From Streptomyces sp. NBC_00249 (lineage in GTDB: Bacteria; Actinomycetota; Actinomycetes; Streptomycetales; Streptomycetaceae): a DNA stretch of 64,000 nucleotides. A program made the translations under genes and the position numbers. Shown in pieces: positions 15,788-25,241 of this stretch. Positions within the stretch are counted from its first letter, which is position 1, and each line of letters begins with the position of its first letter. The DNA lies in assembly GCF_026342355.1 (NCBI RefSeq), contig NZ_JAPEMV010000001.1, forward strand, positions 434,001 to 498,000, given 5' to 3'. A model generated the notes under the pieces. That model was not told the DNA's origin and did no database searches. It saw only the letters and a program-made list of their open reading frames with translations.

Positions 15788-18529
15788 ATGAAGCTACGAC
15801 TGCCCCGGCGCCGCCGGGACCGCCTGCTCTCCGGCGCCGCCGCCCTCGCGGTGCTGGCGGGCGCCGGGACCTGGACGGCGTCCGCCGCGTCCGGGGACGC
15901 CCCGAGGGTGCACCGCCAGGACCAGGTCCTGGAGCTGCCCGGAGCCGGGATCGACACCTCCTACTTCACGGCCGGGGACGACGGCGGGCAGCGGCGGCCC
16001 GCCGTGCTCCTCGGGCACGGTTTCGGCGGCAGCAAGGACGACGTCCGCGCCCAGGCGGAACGTCTCGCCCGCGACGGGTACGCCGTCATGACCTGGTCGG
16101 CGCGCGGTTTCGGCCGCTCGGGCGGGAAGATCGGCCTGAACGATCCCGAGCACGAGGTCAAGGACGTCTCCGCGCTGGTCGACTGGCTGGCGAAGCGGCC
16201 CGAGGTGCGCCTCGACGGGGACGGCGACCCCCGGGTGGGCGTGGCCGGGGCCTCCTACGGCGGGGCCGTCTCGCTGCTGGCCGCCGGGTACGACCGGCGG
16301 GTGGACGCGATCGCCCCGCAGATCACGTACTGGAACCTCGCCGACTCCCTCTTCCCGCAGGGCGTCTTCAAGAAGCTGTGGGCGGGGATCTTCTTCACCA
16401 CGGGCGCGGCGGGCGGCCTCCAGCCGGCGCAGCCGCCGGCGGCCGGGGCCGGGGCCGGTGCGGGCGCGGGTGCGGGCGGTTCCGGTCCGGCCGCACCGGG
16501 CTGCGGCCGGTTCGAGCCGCAGCTGTGCGCCATGTACGAGCGGGTCGCGGTGGCGGGAAAGCCCGACGCCGAGGCCCGCGAACTGCTGGAGCGGCGCAGC
16601 CCCTCGGCGGTGGGCGACCGGATCAAGGTGCCCACCCTGATCGTGCAGGGGCAGGACGACTCGCTCTTCCCGCTGGACCAGGCCGACGCGATGGCGAAGG
16701 CGATCGCCGCGAACGGGGCTCCGGTCTCGGTGGACTGGGCGGCCGGCGGGCACGACGGCGGGATGCGCGACTCCGCCCGGATCGAGTCCCGTGTGACGGC
16801 CTGGTTCGACCGCCACCTCAAGGGTGACGGTGCGGTGGACACCGGCCCGGCGTTCCGGGTCTCGCGCTCCGGCGGCATCGACTCCACCGACGGGCGGGTC
16901 ATGGTGCGCGGCGCGAGCGGGGAGAGCTACCCCGGGCTGACGTCCGCACCGCGCGCCTTCGCGCTGTCCGGCCGGGAGCAGACCTTCGCCAATCCTGCGG
17001 GCGGCACCCCGCCGGCCCTGTCCTCGCTGCCCGGGATCGGCGGTCAGCTCGCCTCCTTCGGAGCCGGGTTCGCGCTGGACTTCCCCGGGCAGCACGCCCG
17101 GTTCGAGTCGGAGCCGCTGACCGAGGAGGTACGGGTCACCGGCACCCCGACCCTCACCCTGAAGGTGAGGTCGACAGCCGGCGACGGATCGGCGGTGCTG
17201 TTCGGCAAGGTGTACGACGTCGCCCCGGACGGGCGGCAGCAGGTGCTGCCGAGCCAGCTGGTCGCGCCGGTACGGGTGGAGGACGCCGGGCAGGGCCGGA
17301 GCGTGACGCTGCGGCTCCCGGCGATCGACCACGCCGTGCAGGCCGGGCACCGGCTGCGGCTGGTGGTGGCCGCCACCGACCTCGGCTACGCCTCGCCCGC
17401 CGCGCCCGCCTCCTACACGGTCTCGGTGGAGGGGCCGCTCCAGGTGCCCGTCGCCGACGGCGTACGGACGGCGTCCGCCGGCCTGCCCGCCTGGACCTGG
17501 GGGCTGCCGCTCGGCGCGCTGGCGCTGGCCGCGGCCCTCCTCGGGATCCGGCGGACCGGCGGGGGCCGCGGGGCGGCGCGGGCGCGCGCACCGCAGCCCG
17601 AACCCGCGCTGGCCGACGTACCACTGGACATCACCGGGCTGACGAAGCGCTACGCGAAGGCCCAGGACCGCTACGCCGTGCGGGACCTGTCCTTCCGGGT
17701 GGAGAAGGGCCAGGTCCTCGGTCTGCTCGGGCCCAACGGCGCGGGGAAGACCACCACCCTGCGGATGCTGATGGGGCTGATCGCACCGGACGCCGGGGAA
17801 GTACGGGTGTTCGGGCACGCGATCCGGCCGGGGTCGCCGGTGCTGTCGCGGGTCGGGGCGTTCGTCGAGGGCGCGGGCTTCCTGCCGCACCTGACGGGCC
17901 GCGCCAACCTGGAGCTGTACTGGCAGGCCACGGGCCGGCCCGCCGGGGACGCGCACATGGAGGAGGCCCTGGAGATCGCCGGTCTCGGCGACGCCCTGGA
18001 ACGCGCGGTGCGCACCTACTCGCAGGGCATGCGCCAGCGCCTGGCCATCGCGCAGGCCATGCTGGGCCTGCCGGACCTGCTGATCCTCGACGAGCCGACG
18101 AACGGTCTGGACCCGCCGCAGATCCGGGAGATGCGGGACGTGATGATCCGTTACGCGGCGGGCGGGCGGACGGTCATCGTCTCCAGCCACCTGCTGTCGG
18201 AGGTGGAGCAGTCCTGCACCCATCTGGTGGTCATGGACCGCGGCCGGCGGGTCGCGGCGGGCGAGGTCGCCGAGATCACCGGTGGCGGGGACACCCTGCT
18301 GGTCACCCTGGACGGGCCGGTGGGCGAGCCGGTCGTCGCGAAGGTCGCCGCCCTGGAGGGGGTCGGCTCCGCGGTGCCCACCGACGACGGTCTGCTCGTC
18401 CGGCTGGACGGGGCGAGCCCCGCCGTGCTGATCGCCGAACTCGTACGGCTGGAGGTGCCGGTGTCGGCGGTGGGCCCCCACCGCAGGCTGGAGGACGCCT
18501 TCCTCACCCTGATCGGAGGTACGGCGTGA
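15788..18529 (+). CDS. Fusion of S15/CocE-like alpha/beta hydrolase with an ABC transporter ATPase
   Basis: The 913-residue chain has two parts. Residues 1-36 look like a signal or anchor segment. Residues 50-550 form an X-Pro dipeptidyl-peptidase/CocE-like hydrolase with nucleophile S156 in G-A-S-Y-G-G, acid in G-Q-D-D, histidine in G-G-H-D-G-G and a jelly-roll domain. A hydrophobic helix lies at about 571-587. From about 613 an ABC ATPase follows: Walker A GPNGAGKT near 650, signature Y-S-Q-G-M-R-Q-R and Walker B L-I-L-D-E-P-T-N-G-L-D. If the helix crosses the membrane, the hydrolase is outside and the ATPase inside. TAGGGT ends six bases before the ATG, suggesting a leaderless mRNA. The downstream permease gene overlaps by four bases. 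Confidence 0.87.
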   Translation: MKLRLPRRRRDRLLSGAAALAVLAGAGTWTASAASGDAPRVHRQDQVLELPGAGIDTSYFTAGDDGGQRRPAVLLGHGFGGSKDDVRAQAERLARDGYAVMTWSARGFGRSGGKIGLNDPEHEVKDVSALVDWLAKRPEVRLDGDGDPRVGVAGASYGGAVSLLAAGYDRRVDAIAPQITYWNLADSLFPQGVFKKLWAGIFFTTGAAGGLQPAQPPAAGAGAGAGAGAGGSGPAAPGCGRFEPQLCAMYERVAVAGKPDAEARELLERRSPSAVGDRIKVPTLIVQGQDDSLFPLDQADAMAKAIAANGAPVSVDWAAGGHDGGMRDSARIESRVTAWFDRHLKGDGAVDTGPAFRVSRSGGIDSTDGRVMVRGASGESYPGLTSAPRAFALSGREQTFANPAGGTPPALSSLPGIGGQLASFGAGFALDFPGQHARFESEPLTEEVRVTGTPTLTLKVRSTAGDGSAVLFGKVYDVAPDGRQQVLPSQLVAPVRVEDAGQGRSVTLRLPAIDHAVQAGHRLRLVVAATDLGYASPAAPASYTVSVEGPLQVPVADGVRTASAGLPAWTWGLPLGALALAAALLGIRRTGGGRGAARARAPQPEPALADVPLDITGLTKRYAKAQDRYAVRDLSFRVEKGQVLGLLGPNGAGKTTTLRMLMGLIAPDAGEVRVFGHAIRPGSPVLSRVGAFVEGAGFLPHLTGRANLELYWQATGRPAGDAHMEEALEIAGLGDALERAVRTYSQGMRQRLAIAQAMLGLPDLLILDEPTNGLDPPQIREMRDVMIRYAAGGRTVIVSSHLLSEVEQSCTHLVVMDRGRRVAAGEVAEITGGGDTLLVTLDGPVGEPVVAKVAALEGVGSAVPTDDGLLVRLDGASPAVLIAELVRLEVPVSAVGPHRRLEDAFLTLIGGTA

Positions 18530-19401
18530 GCGCCGTACAGGAGACCGCGCCCGGCTACCGGGCGAACCGGACGCTGCCGCTGCGCGTGGAGGCGCTGCGG
18601 CAGTGGCGCAGGCGCCGGACGCTGGTGATGGCCGGGGTGCTGGCCGCCCTGCCCTTCATCATGATCATCGCGTTCGCGGTGGGCGGCGGCCCGGACGGCG
18701 GCCCCGGCGGCCGCGACGGCCGCGACGGCCGCGTCAGCCTGATCGACACGGCGACGGCCTCGGGGGCGAACTTCGCGGCGACCTGCCTGTTCGTGTCGGC
18801 CGGTTTCCTGCTGGTGGTGCCGGTGGCGCTGTTCTGCGGGGACACGGTGGCCTCGGAGGCCGGCTGGTCCTCGCTGCGCTACCTGCTGGCCTCGCCGGTG
18901 CCGAGGGCGCGGCTGCTGTGGAGCAAGCTGGTGGTGGCGCTGGGGTTCAGCCTGGCGGCGATCGTGCTGCTGCCGGTGGTGGCGCTGGCGGCGGGTACGG
19001 CCGCGTACGGGTGGGGGCCGCTGCGGCTGCCGACGGGCGGGGCCCTGGCGGCCGCGGACACGGTGCCGCGGCTCGCGCTGGCCGCCGCTTTCGTCTTCGT
19101 GTCGCAGCTGGTCACGGCCGGGCTGGCGTTCTGGCTGTCCACGCGGACCGACGCGCCGCTGGGCGCGGTGGGCGGGGCCGTCGGGCTGACCATCGTGGGC
19201 AACGTGCTCGACGCGGTGACCGCGCTGGGCTCGTGGCGGGAGTTCCTTCCCGCGCACTGGCAGTTCGCCTGGGCCGACGCCCTGCAGCCGCAGCTGGAGT
19301 GGGGCGGGATGGTCAAGGGCGCGGCGGTGTCGGTGTCGTACGCGGTGGTGCTGTTCGCGCTGGCCTTCCGCGGGTTCTCCCGCAAGGACATCGTGTCCTG
19401 A
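18526..19401 (+). CDS. ABC transporter permease subunit (ABC-2 type)
   Basis: This 291-residue protein starts at GTG 18526 within the stop of the hydrolase-ATPase fusion gene (GTGA), so the two are coupled and form one transporter. About six hydrophobic helices are visible, beginning with V-M-A-G-V-L-A-A-L-P-F-I-M-I-I-A-F-A-V. A glycine-rich loop follows, and then a segment with S-E-A-G-W-S-S-L-R-Y-L-L-A-S-P-V-P-R, the coupling motif common in ABC-2 permeases of the NosY/YhfK type. The substrate is unknown. The terminator region follows directly. Confidence 0.87.
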   Translation: MSAVQETAPGYRANRTLPLRVEALRQWRRRRTLVMAGVLAALPFIMIIAFAVGGGPDGGPGGRDGRDGRVSLIDTATASGANFAATCLFVSAGFLLVVPVALFCGDTVASEAGWSSLRYLLASPVPRARLLWSKLVVALGFSLAAIVLLPVVALAAGTAAYGWGPLRLPTGGALAAADTVPRLALAAAFVFVSQLVTAGLAFWLSTRTDAPLGAVGGAVGLTIVGNVLDAVTALGSWREFLPAHWQFAWADALQPQLEWGGMVKGAAVSVSYAVVLFALAFRGFSRKDIVS

Positions 19402-19480
19402 CCCGGTGGCGGTGGCCTGACCCGATGCCCTGAACCGGCGTCCTGTACCGGCGTCCTGCTGTACCGCCGTCCTGACCCGT
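19397..19480. repeat. Degenerate tandem repeat after the permease gene
   Basis: Six copies of a CCTG-n-ACCGGCG-like unit begin at 19397, 19416, 19429, 19442, 19455 and 19471. Spacing is 13-19 bases and the two central copies (CCTGAACCGGCGT, CCTGTACCGGCGT) differ at one base. The first copy overlaps the permease stop codon. The array sits before a perfect terminator hairpin. It may be slipped-strand expansion of the 3' end of the gene; no function is suggested. Confidence 0.55.
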
Positions 19481-19496
19481 GCCGCCGGTCGGTGCC

Positions 19497-19540
19497 CGCC
19501 CCGGCGGGGTCCTCCTCTCGTGGAGGGCCCCGCCGGGGCG
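19497..19540. terminator. Bidirectional terminator hairpin
   Basis: CGCCCCGGCGGGG and CCCCGCCGGGGCG form 13-base perfect arms around an 18-base loop that itself contains a CCTCC/GGAGG pair. It lies between the convergent ABC permease and aldo/keto reductase genes and lacks a strong T-tract, as is usual in streptomycetes. Confidence 0.8.
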
Positions 19541-19548
19541 TTCCCGCG

Positions 19549-20499
19549 TCAGGACGCGGACGGGCGCGCGACGGCGTCGATCTCGGCCAGGAGCTCCGCC
19601 TCCAGCGGACGGTCGGCGACGGCCGCGTTGGCGCGTACCTGCTCGGCAGAGGTGGCGCCCGCGATGACGGAGGAGCAGCCGGGCTGGGCGGAGAGCCAGC
19701 CGATGGCGAGCTCCAGGACGCTGCGGTCGTACTTCTCGCCGATCGCGGCGAGGGCCTCGACGGTGTCGAGGCGTTCCTCGGTGACGTAGGAGTCGCGGCC
19801 TTCGAGGCGGGAGCCGGGCGGTACGGGGGCGCCCCGGCGGATCTTGCCGGTGAGCAGGCCGTTGGCGAGGGGGAAGTACGGCAGGACGCCGACCCCGTAG
19901 TGCCGGGCGGCGGGTACCAGTTCGCGTTCGGCGGACCGCTGGAGCAGCGACCATTCGTTCTGCGCGGACACGAAGGGGGCCGCTCCCGTCTCGCGGGCGA
20001 CGTGGGCGGCCTCGGCGAGCTGCCAGCCGCTGAGGTTGGAGTGCCCGATGTAGCGGACCTTGCCCTCGGTGACGAGCTCGGTGAGCGCGGCGAGGGTCTC
20101 GGCCACGGGGGTGGCGGGGTCGGGGCTGTGCAGCTGGTAGAGGTCGATGCGGTCGGTCTCCAGGCGGCGCAGGGAGGCCTCGACGGCGCGCCGGACGTAC
20201 GCGCGGCCGCCCCGGGATCCGGCGGCGGGGCCGTACCCCATGTCGACGCCGTCGTAGCCGAACTTGGTTGCGAGGACCACCTGGTCGCGGCGGCCCTTGA
20301 GGGCCTGGCCGAGGTGGCTCTCGGAACCTCCGGCGCCGCCGTAGATGTCGGCGGTGTCGAGGAGGGTGATGCCCGCGTCGAGGGCCGCGTCGACGACGGC
20401 GCGCGTGGCCCCGGCGTCGAGGCGGCCGCCGAAGTTGTTGCAGCCGAGGCCGACGGCGGAGACCTGCAGACCTGAACTGCCCAGGGGGAGATAGCGCAT
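19549..20499 (-). CDS. Aldo/keto reductase
   Basis: This NADPH-dependent oxidoreductase has 316 residues with the AKR barrel. The catalytic set is visible as D and Y in D-T-A-D-I-Y-G, K in A-T-K-F-G-Y and H in Y-Q-L-H-S-P-D. A late segment, A-I-G-W-L-S-A-Q-P-G-C-S-S-V-I-A-G-A-T-S, binds cofactor. It resembles the YghZ/PdxI-like or sugar-reductase branch rather than a specific named enzyme. The ATG at 20499 gives the conserved M-R-Y-L-P-L-G-S-S-G-L beginning; an extension to 20529 is unlikely. It stands alone, convergent with the ABC permease and divergent from the DeoR/LacI-like regulator. Confidence 0.9.
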   Translation of the reverse strand: MRYLPLGSSGLQVSAVGLGCNNFGGRLDAGATRAVVDAALDAGITLLDTADIYGGAGGSESHLGQALKGRRDQVVLATKFGYDGVDMGYGPAAGSRGGRAYVRRAVEASLRRLETDRIDLYQLHSPDPATPVAETLAALTELVTEGKVRYIGHSNLSGWQLAEAAHVARETGAAPFVSAQNEWSLLQRSAERELVPAARHYGVGVLPYFPLANGLLTGKIRRGAPVPPGSRLEGRDSYVTEERLDTVEALAAIGEKYDRSVLELAIGWLSAQPGCSSVIAGATSAEQVRANAAVADRPLEAELLAEIDAVARPSAS

Positions 20500-20623
20500 A
20501 CGGGTTCTTCCTCCACACGTGTCCGGCACATGATCGACGAAGTCGCCAGTCTAGGCACGGCGGTCGAACGGGCGGGGGGCGTTCCCGGTCGATCACGCCG
20601 TCGGCGACCGGTTGACGGGATCC

Positions 20624-20636
20624 GATCGACTCGATC
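20624..20636. promoter_or_regulatory. Operator palindrome upstream of the DeoR/LacI-like regulator
   Basis: GATCGACTCGATC is a perfect palindrome around its central base, and the symmetry extends to 20620-20640 (ATCC and GGAT flanks). The same GATCGAnTCGATC core recurs at 21893-21905 in front of the sugar-binding protein gene. A partial further half site (GATCGAT...TTCGAT) follows at about 20638-20652. It lies about 70 bases before the regulator start, consistent with autoregulation. Confidence 0.78.
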
Positions 20637-20704
20637 GGATCGATCGTTTCGATGGTCCTTTGCCTATGATGGCGGCAACGACGGACAGACCTCAGGGGGA
20701 CGAC

Positions 20705-21868
<1,164 letters not shown>

Positions 21869-21892
21869 CGGACGGTTCGGACCCGCTGGACT

Positions 21893-21951
21893 GATCGATT
21901 CGATCGAGTTGTGCGTTCGCTCTTGACGGTGTGCCGGTTCGCACAAAAGAT
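21893..21951 (+). promoter_or_regulatory. Operator and promoter of the sugar ABC importer operon
   Basis: GATCGATTCGATC (21893-21905) repeats the palindrome found before the regulator gene. A promoter follows: TTGACG at 21923-21928, 17 bases, then AAAGAT at 21946-21951. The spacer contains a second inverted repeat, TGTGC-CGGTTC-GCACA (21930-21945), where a bound protein would block polymerase. The first palindrome lies 18 bases above the -35, so it could serve as repression or activation site. Confidence 0.7.
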
Positions 21952-22003
21952 GGGCCGCGTTCTCCCATCCGCCGCCTCGGCGGTCGTCCGTAGGAGCCGC
22001 ATC

Positions 22004-23317
22004 ATGACGCGCAGCCCCCGTGTCCCCCGCCTCGTCCTCACCGCCTCGGTCGCCTCCCTCGTCCTCCTCGCCACCGCGTGCGGCGGGGAGGCGGAGCCTG
22101 CGGCGGGCGGGGCTCCGGGGGCCTCCGGTCAGCCGGTCACCCTCACGTACTGGTCCTCGTCGGCGGGCGCGCAGCAGACGGCGGACGCCTTCAACAAGAC
22201 GCACCCGGACATCCAGGTGAAGTTCTCGGCGGTACCGGGCGGTCCGGACGGGGCCGCGAAGCTGGCGAACGCCGTCAAGGGCGGGAACGCCCCCGACCTC
22301 GCGACGATGGACTACTCGGCGCTCCCCGAGTTCGCGAGCGGCGGCAATCTGGAGGACCTCACCGCGACCTCCGGGAAGCTGGTGTCGGAGAAGTTCCCGG
22401 CGGCGGTCCAGTCCCTCGTGAAGCTGGGCGGCCGGACGTGGGCGGTGCCCTTCGACGTCACCCCCCTCGAACTCTTCTACCGCAAGGACATCTTCGAGAA
22501 GCACGGGGTGGCCGTGCCGAGGACGTGGGAGGAGTACAAGGCGGCCGGAGAGAAGATCAACAAGGCCGATCCCTCGGTGCGCGTCACCAACTTCGGCGGC
22601 GGCGACCCGGCGGTCCTGGCCGGGCTCTCCTGGCAGGCGGGCGCCCGGTGGTACGGAACCGAGGGCGACAAGTGGAAGATCGCCGTCGACGACCCCGCGT
22701 CGAGGAGGGTCGCCGAGTACTGGAACGGGCTGATGGCCTCCGGCGTCGCCTCGAAGACCCCGCTGTGGGGTGAGGGCGAGGCCAAGGAGCGCAGCTCGGG
22801 GCAGGTCGCGACGGTGATCGGCGCCGCGTGGACGGCGGGCACCTTCCTCGTGAACTACCCGGACCTGAAGGGGAAGTGGGGCATCGCCCCGCTGCCCACG
22901 TGGGACGGGAAGCCCGCCACGGGCATGTACGGGGGCACCTCTTACGTCGTGCCGAAGGGCAGCAAGCACACGGTGGCGGCCGCGGAGTTCATCCGCTGGG
23001 TCACCACAGAGCCGGAGGCGATACGGGCCCGGCTGAGTTCCCTGAAGGCTCCGAGCAGCGCCCTGCCGGCCAATCCGGAGATGCGGGCGGAGGCGGCGAA
23101 GCTGTTCGACGCCTCGTACTTCGAGGGGCAGGACCCGTACGCCGTCGCGGGCGAGGCGGCGGGGACGATCGTGCCCGGCTGGACCTGGGGGCCGGTGCAC
23201 CTCCAGGTGAGTTCGGCGCAGGGGGCCGCGGGGGCGGACCTGGTCAAGGCCCTGTCGGAGGGTCAGGCGGCCGCGGTGAAGGCCGTCAAGGACCGCGGCC
23301 TGGGCCTGGCCGGCTGA
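22004..23317 (+). CDS. Sugar ABC transporter substrate-binding lipoprotein
   Basis: This 437-residue extracellular protein starts at ATG 22004 with AGGAG seven bases upstream. It has a lipobox L-A-T-A-C with C24 as the predicted lipidated residue. The body is a family 1 (MalE/UgpB-like) solute-binding protein: V-T-L-T-Y-W-S-S near the start, N-A-P-D-L-A-T-M-D-Y, W-A-V-P-F-D-V-T-P-L-E-L-F-Y-R-K-D-I-F, and G-G-T-S-Y-V-V-P. It should deliver an oligosaccharide to the two permeases that follow. No ATPase gene is nearby, so a shared MsiK-type ATPase encoded elsewhere probably energises it, as known for many Streptomyces sugar importers. Confidence 0.93.
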   Translation: MTRSPRVPRLVLTASVASLVLLATACGGEAEPAAGGAPGASGQPVTLTYWSSSAGAQQTADAFNKTHPDIQVKFSAVPGGPDGAAKLANAVKGGNAPDLATMDYSALPEFASGGNLEDLTATSGKLVSEKFPAAVQSLVKLGGRTWAVPFDVTPLELFYRKDIFEKHGVAVPRTWEEYKAAGEKINKADPSVRVTNFGGGDPAVLAGLSWQAGARWYGTEGDKWKIAVDDPASRRVAEYWNGLMASGVASKTPLWGEGEAKERSSGQVATVIGAAWTAGTFLVNYPDLKGKWGIAPLPTWDGKPATGMYGGTSYVVPKGSKHTVAAAEFIRWVTTEPEAIRARLSSLKAPSSALPANPEMRAEAAKLFDASYFEGQDPYAVAGEAAGTIVPGWTWGPVHLQVSSAQGAAGADLVKALSEGQAAAVKAVKDRGLGLAG

Positions 23318-24273
23318 TGCCGGCCCGCACGCCGCGCACCGGCCTGCCCTCGCCCGCCCTCCCCTCCCCCGGGGCCCGCGCCCTCGCCCGTCCCCGCCGC
23401 CCGGCGCGGGCCCCGGCCTTGTTCATGGCCCCGTTCTTCCTCCTCTTCGCGCTCGTCACCGTCGCCCCCGTCGGCTACGCGGCCTACCTCAGCCTCTTCC
23501 GCGACGAGCAGTCCGGCCTCGGTTTCGGCGGCACCCGCCGGGTGTTCAGCGGGATCGGGAACTACGCCGAGGCCCTGGCCGATCCCCTCTTCCTCGCCTC
23601 GTTCCGGCACATCGCCGTCTACTGCCTCCTCTACATCCCCGTCATGGTCGGCGGAGCCCTCGTCCTGGCCCTGCTCCTCGACTCCGCCCTCGCCCGCGCC
23701 AAGCGGTTCTTCCAGATCGCCCTCTACCTCCCGCACGCCGTCCCCGGTCTGATCGCGGCGATGATCTGGCTGTACCTCTACACACCCGGGCTCAGCCCGG
23801 TCCTCGAATTCCTCGGCGCCGCCGGTCTGTCCTGGGACTTCTTCGGCCGCGACGAAGCGCTGTTCTCGGTGGTCAACATCTCGGCCTGGCAGTGGACCGG
23901 CTACAACATGATCGTCTTCTTCGCCGGGCTCCAGGCCGTCCCCCGCGAGACCCTGGAGGCCGCCACCATGGACGGCGCGGGTGCCATCCGGACGGCCTTC
24001 CAGGTCAAGGTGCCGAGCATCCGGCCCACCCTCGTGCTGACCGTGCTGTTCACCTGCGTGGGCGCCGTCCAGCTCTTCGACGCCCCGCAGCTGCTCCAGC
24101 TCCGCGCGTCCGGGATGGGGGAGTCGTGGTCCCCGACCATGTACGTCTTCAGCGCCGCGTTCAAGCGCCACGACTACGGGCTGGCCGCCGCGAGCGCGCT
24201 GCTCCTCGCCCTCGTGGCGGGGGCCGCCTCGTACGTGGTCACCGCCCTCGGCAACCGTTGGAGGTCCGCGTGA
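23317..24273 (+). CDS. Sugar ABC transporter permease, MalF/UgpA type
   Basis: This 318-residue inner-membrane protein starts in the preceding stop codon (TGATG at 23315-23319). It has six predicted helices. The EAA loop that docks the ATPase is visible as E-A-A-T-M-D-G-A-G-A. After a proline-rich N terminus the first helix is F-M-A-P-F-F-L-L-F-A-L-V-T-V-A-P-V-G. It pairs with the next gene to form the translocation channel for the sugar captured by the upstream lipoprotein. Confidence 0.93.
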   Translation: MPARTPRTGLPSPALPSPGARALARPRRPARAPALFMAPFFLLFALVTVAPVGYAAYLSLFRDEQSGLGFGGTRRVFSGIGNYAEALADPLFLASFRHIAVYCLLYIPVMVGGALVLALLLDSALARAKRFFQIALYLPHAVPGLIAAMIWLYLYTPGLSPVLEFLGAAGLSWDFFGRDEALFSVVNISAWQWTGYNMIVFFAGLQAVPRETLEAATMDGAGAIRTAFQVKVPSIRPTLVLTVLFTCVGAVQLFDAPQLLQLRASGMGESWSPTMYVFSAAFKRHDYGLAAASALLLALVAGAASYVVTALGNRWRSA

Positions 24274-25241
24274 ACGCCACCGCGCCGCCCGCCGCACCGG
24301 CCCCGGCGCGCACATCCCGCGCCCGCGCACCCCGGAGCCGTCCGCCCGGCACCCGTCGGCCCGGCACCCGTCGGCCCCGTGCCGGTGTCCGCCGCGCCGG
24401 GCTCTCCCGGGGCCTGCTCTCCCGGACCGCCGTCAACGCCGCGCTGCTCCTGGTCGCCGCCTACACCCTGATGCCCCTGGCCTGGCTGCTCCTCGCCGCC
24501 ACCAAGAACCGCCGCGACCTGTTCGCCACCGACCCCTACGCCCCCGGCGAGTTCCACCTCCTCACCAACCTCGCCGAACTCTTCACGTACGACGACGGCA
24601 TCTTCGGACGCTGGCTCGGCAACAGCCTGCTGTACACGGTGGTGGGCTCGACCCTCTCCGCCCTGATCAGCGTGGCCTGCGGATACGCCTTCCACGCGTA
24701 CGAGTTCCGGCACAAGGAGGCCCTCTTCGCGGTCGTCCTCGCCGGCGTCCTGGTCCCCGCCACCGTGCTCCAGCTCCCGCTCTACCTGATGGCCTCGGCC
24801 ACCGGCACCGTGAACACCTACGGCGCGTACCTGGTCCCGGCCCTCGTGAACCCCTTCGGGGTCTACCTGGCCCGGGTGTTCGCCGAGGGGTACGTCCCCG
24901 ACGAGGTGCTGGCCGCGGCCCGGGTCGACGGGGCGGGTGAACTGCGGGTCTTCACCCACGTGTCGTTCCCCATGCTGTGGCCGGGCTTTGTGACGATCTT
25001 CCTGTTCACCTTCACGGCCATCTGGAACAACTTCTACGGCGCTCTGACCATGCTGAACGACCAGCGGCTCTACCCTGTCAGCCTCGGCCTGTTCATGTGG
25101 AACCGCAGTGTCTACCAGCAGCCCGAGCTGTACCCCCTGGTGATCACCGGTTCGCTCGTCGCCGTCGTCCCGCTCGTGCTGGCCTTCCTCGGCCTCCAGC
25201 GGTTCTGGCGTTCGGGTCTCACCGCAGGAGCCGTCAAGTGA
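24270..25241 (+). CDS. Sugar ABC transporter permease, MalG/UgpE type
   Basis: This 323-residue protein starts at GTG 24270 in a GTGA overlap with the previous permease. A basic, proline-rich N-terminal tail of about 45 residues precedes six helices. The EAA loop reads A-A-A-R-V-D-G-A-G-E. It completes the importer. An in-frame upstream extension lies in the previous gene and is rejected. The next gene starts within its stop codon, so the enzyme there belongs to the same operon. Confidence 0.93.
   Translation: MNATAPPAAPAPARTSRARAPRSRPPGTRRPGTRRPRAGVRRAGLSRGLLSRTAVNAALLLVAAYTLMPLAWLLLAATKNRRDLFATDPYAPGEFHLLTNLAELFTYDDGIFGRWLGNSLLYTVVGSTLSALISVACGYAFHAYEFRHKEALFAVVLAGVLVPATVLQLPLYLMASATGTVNTYGAYLVPALVNPFGVYLARVFAEGYVPDEVLAAARVDGAGELRVFTHVSFPMLWPGFVTIFLFTFTAIWNNFYGALTMLNDQRLYPVSLGLFMWNRSVYQQPELYPLVITGSLVAVVPLVLAFLGLQRFWRSGLTAGAVK

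Noticed and set aside
18603..19433. Alternative plus-strand frame inside the ABC permease gene
   Set aside because: It is a shifted shadow lacking membrane helices, whereas the chosen frame has six helices and a GTGA-coupled start.
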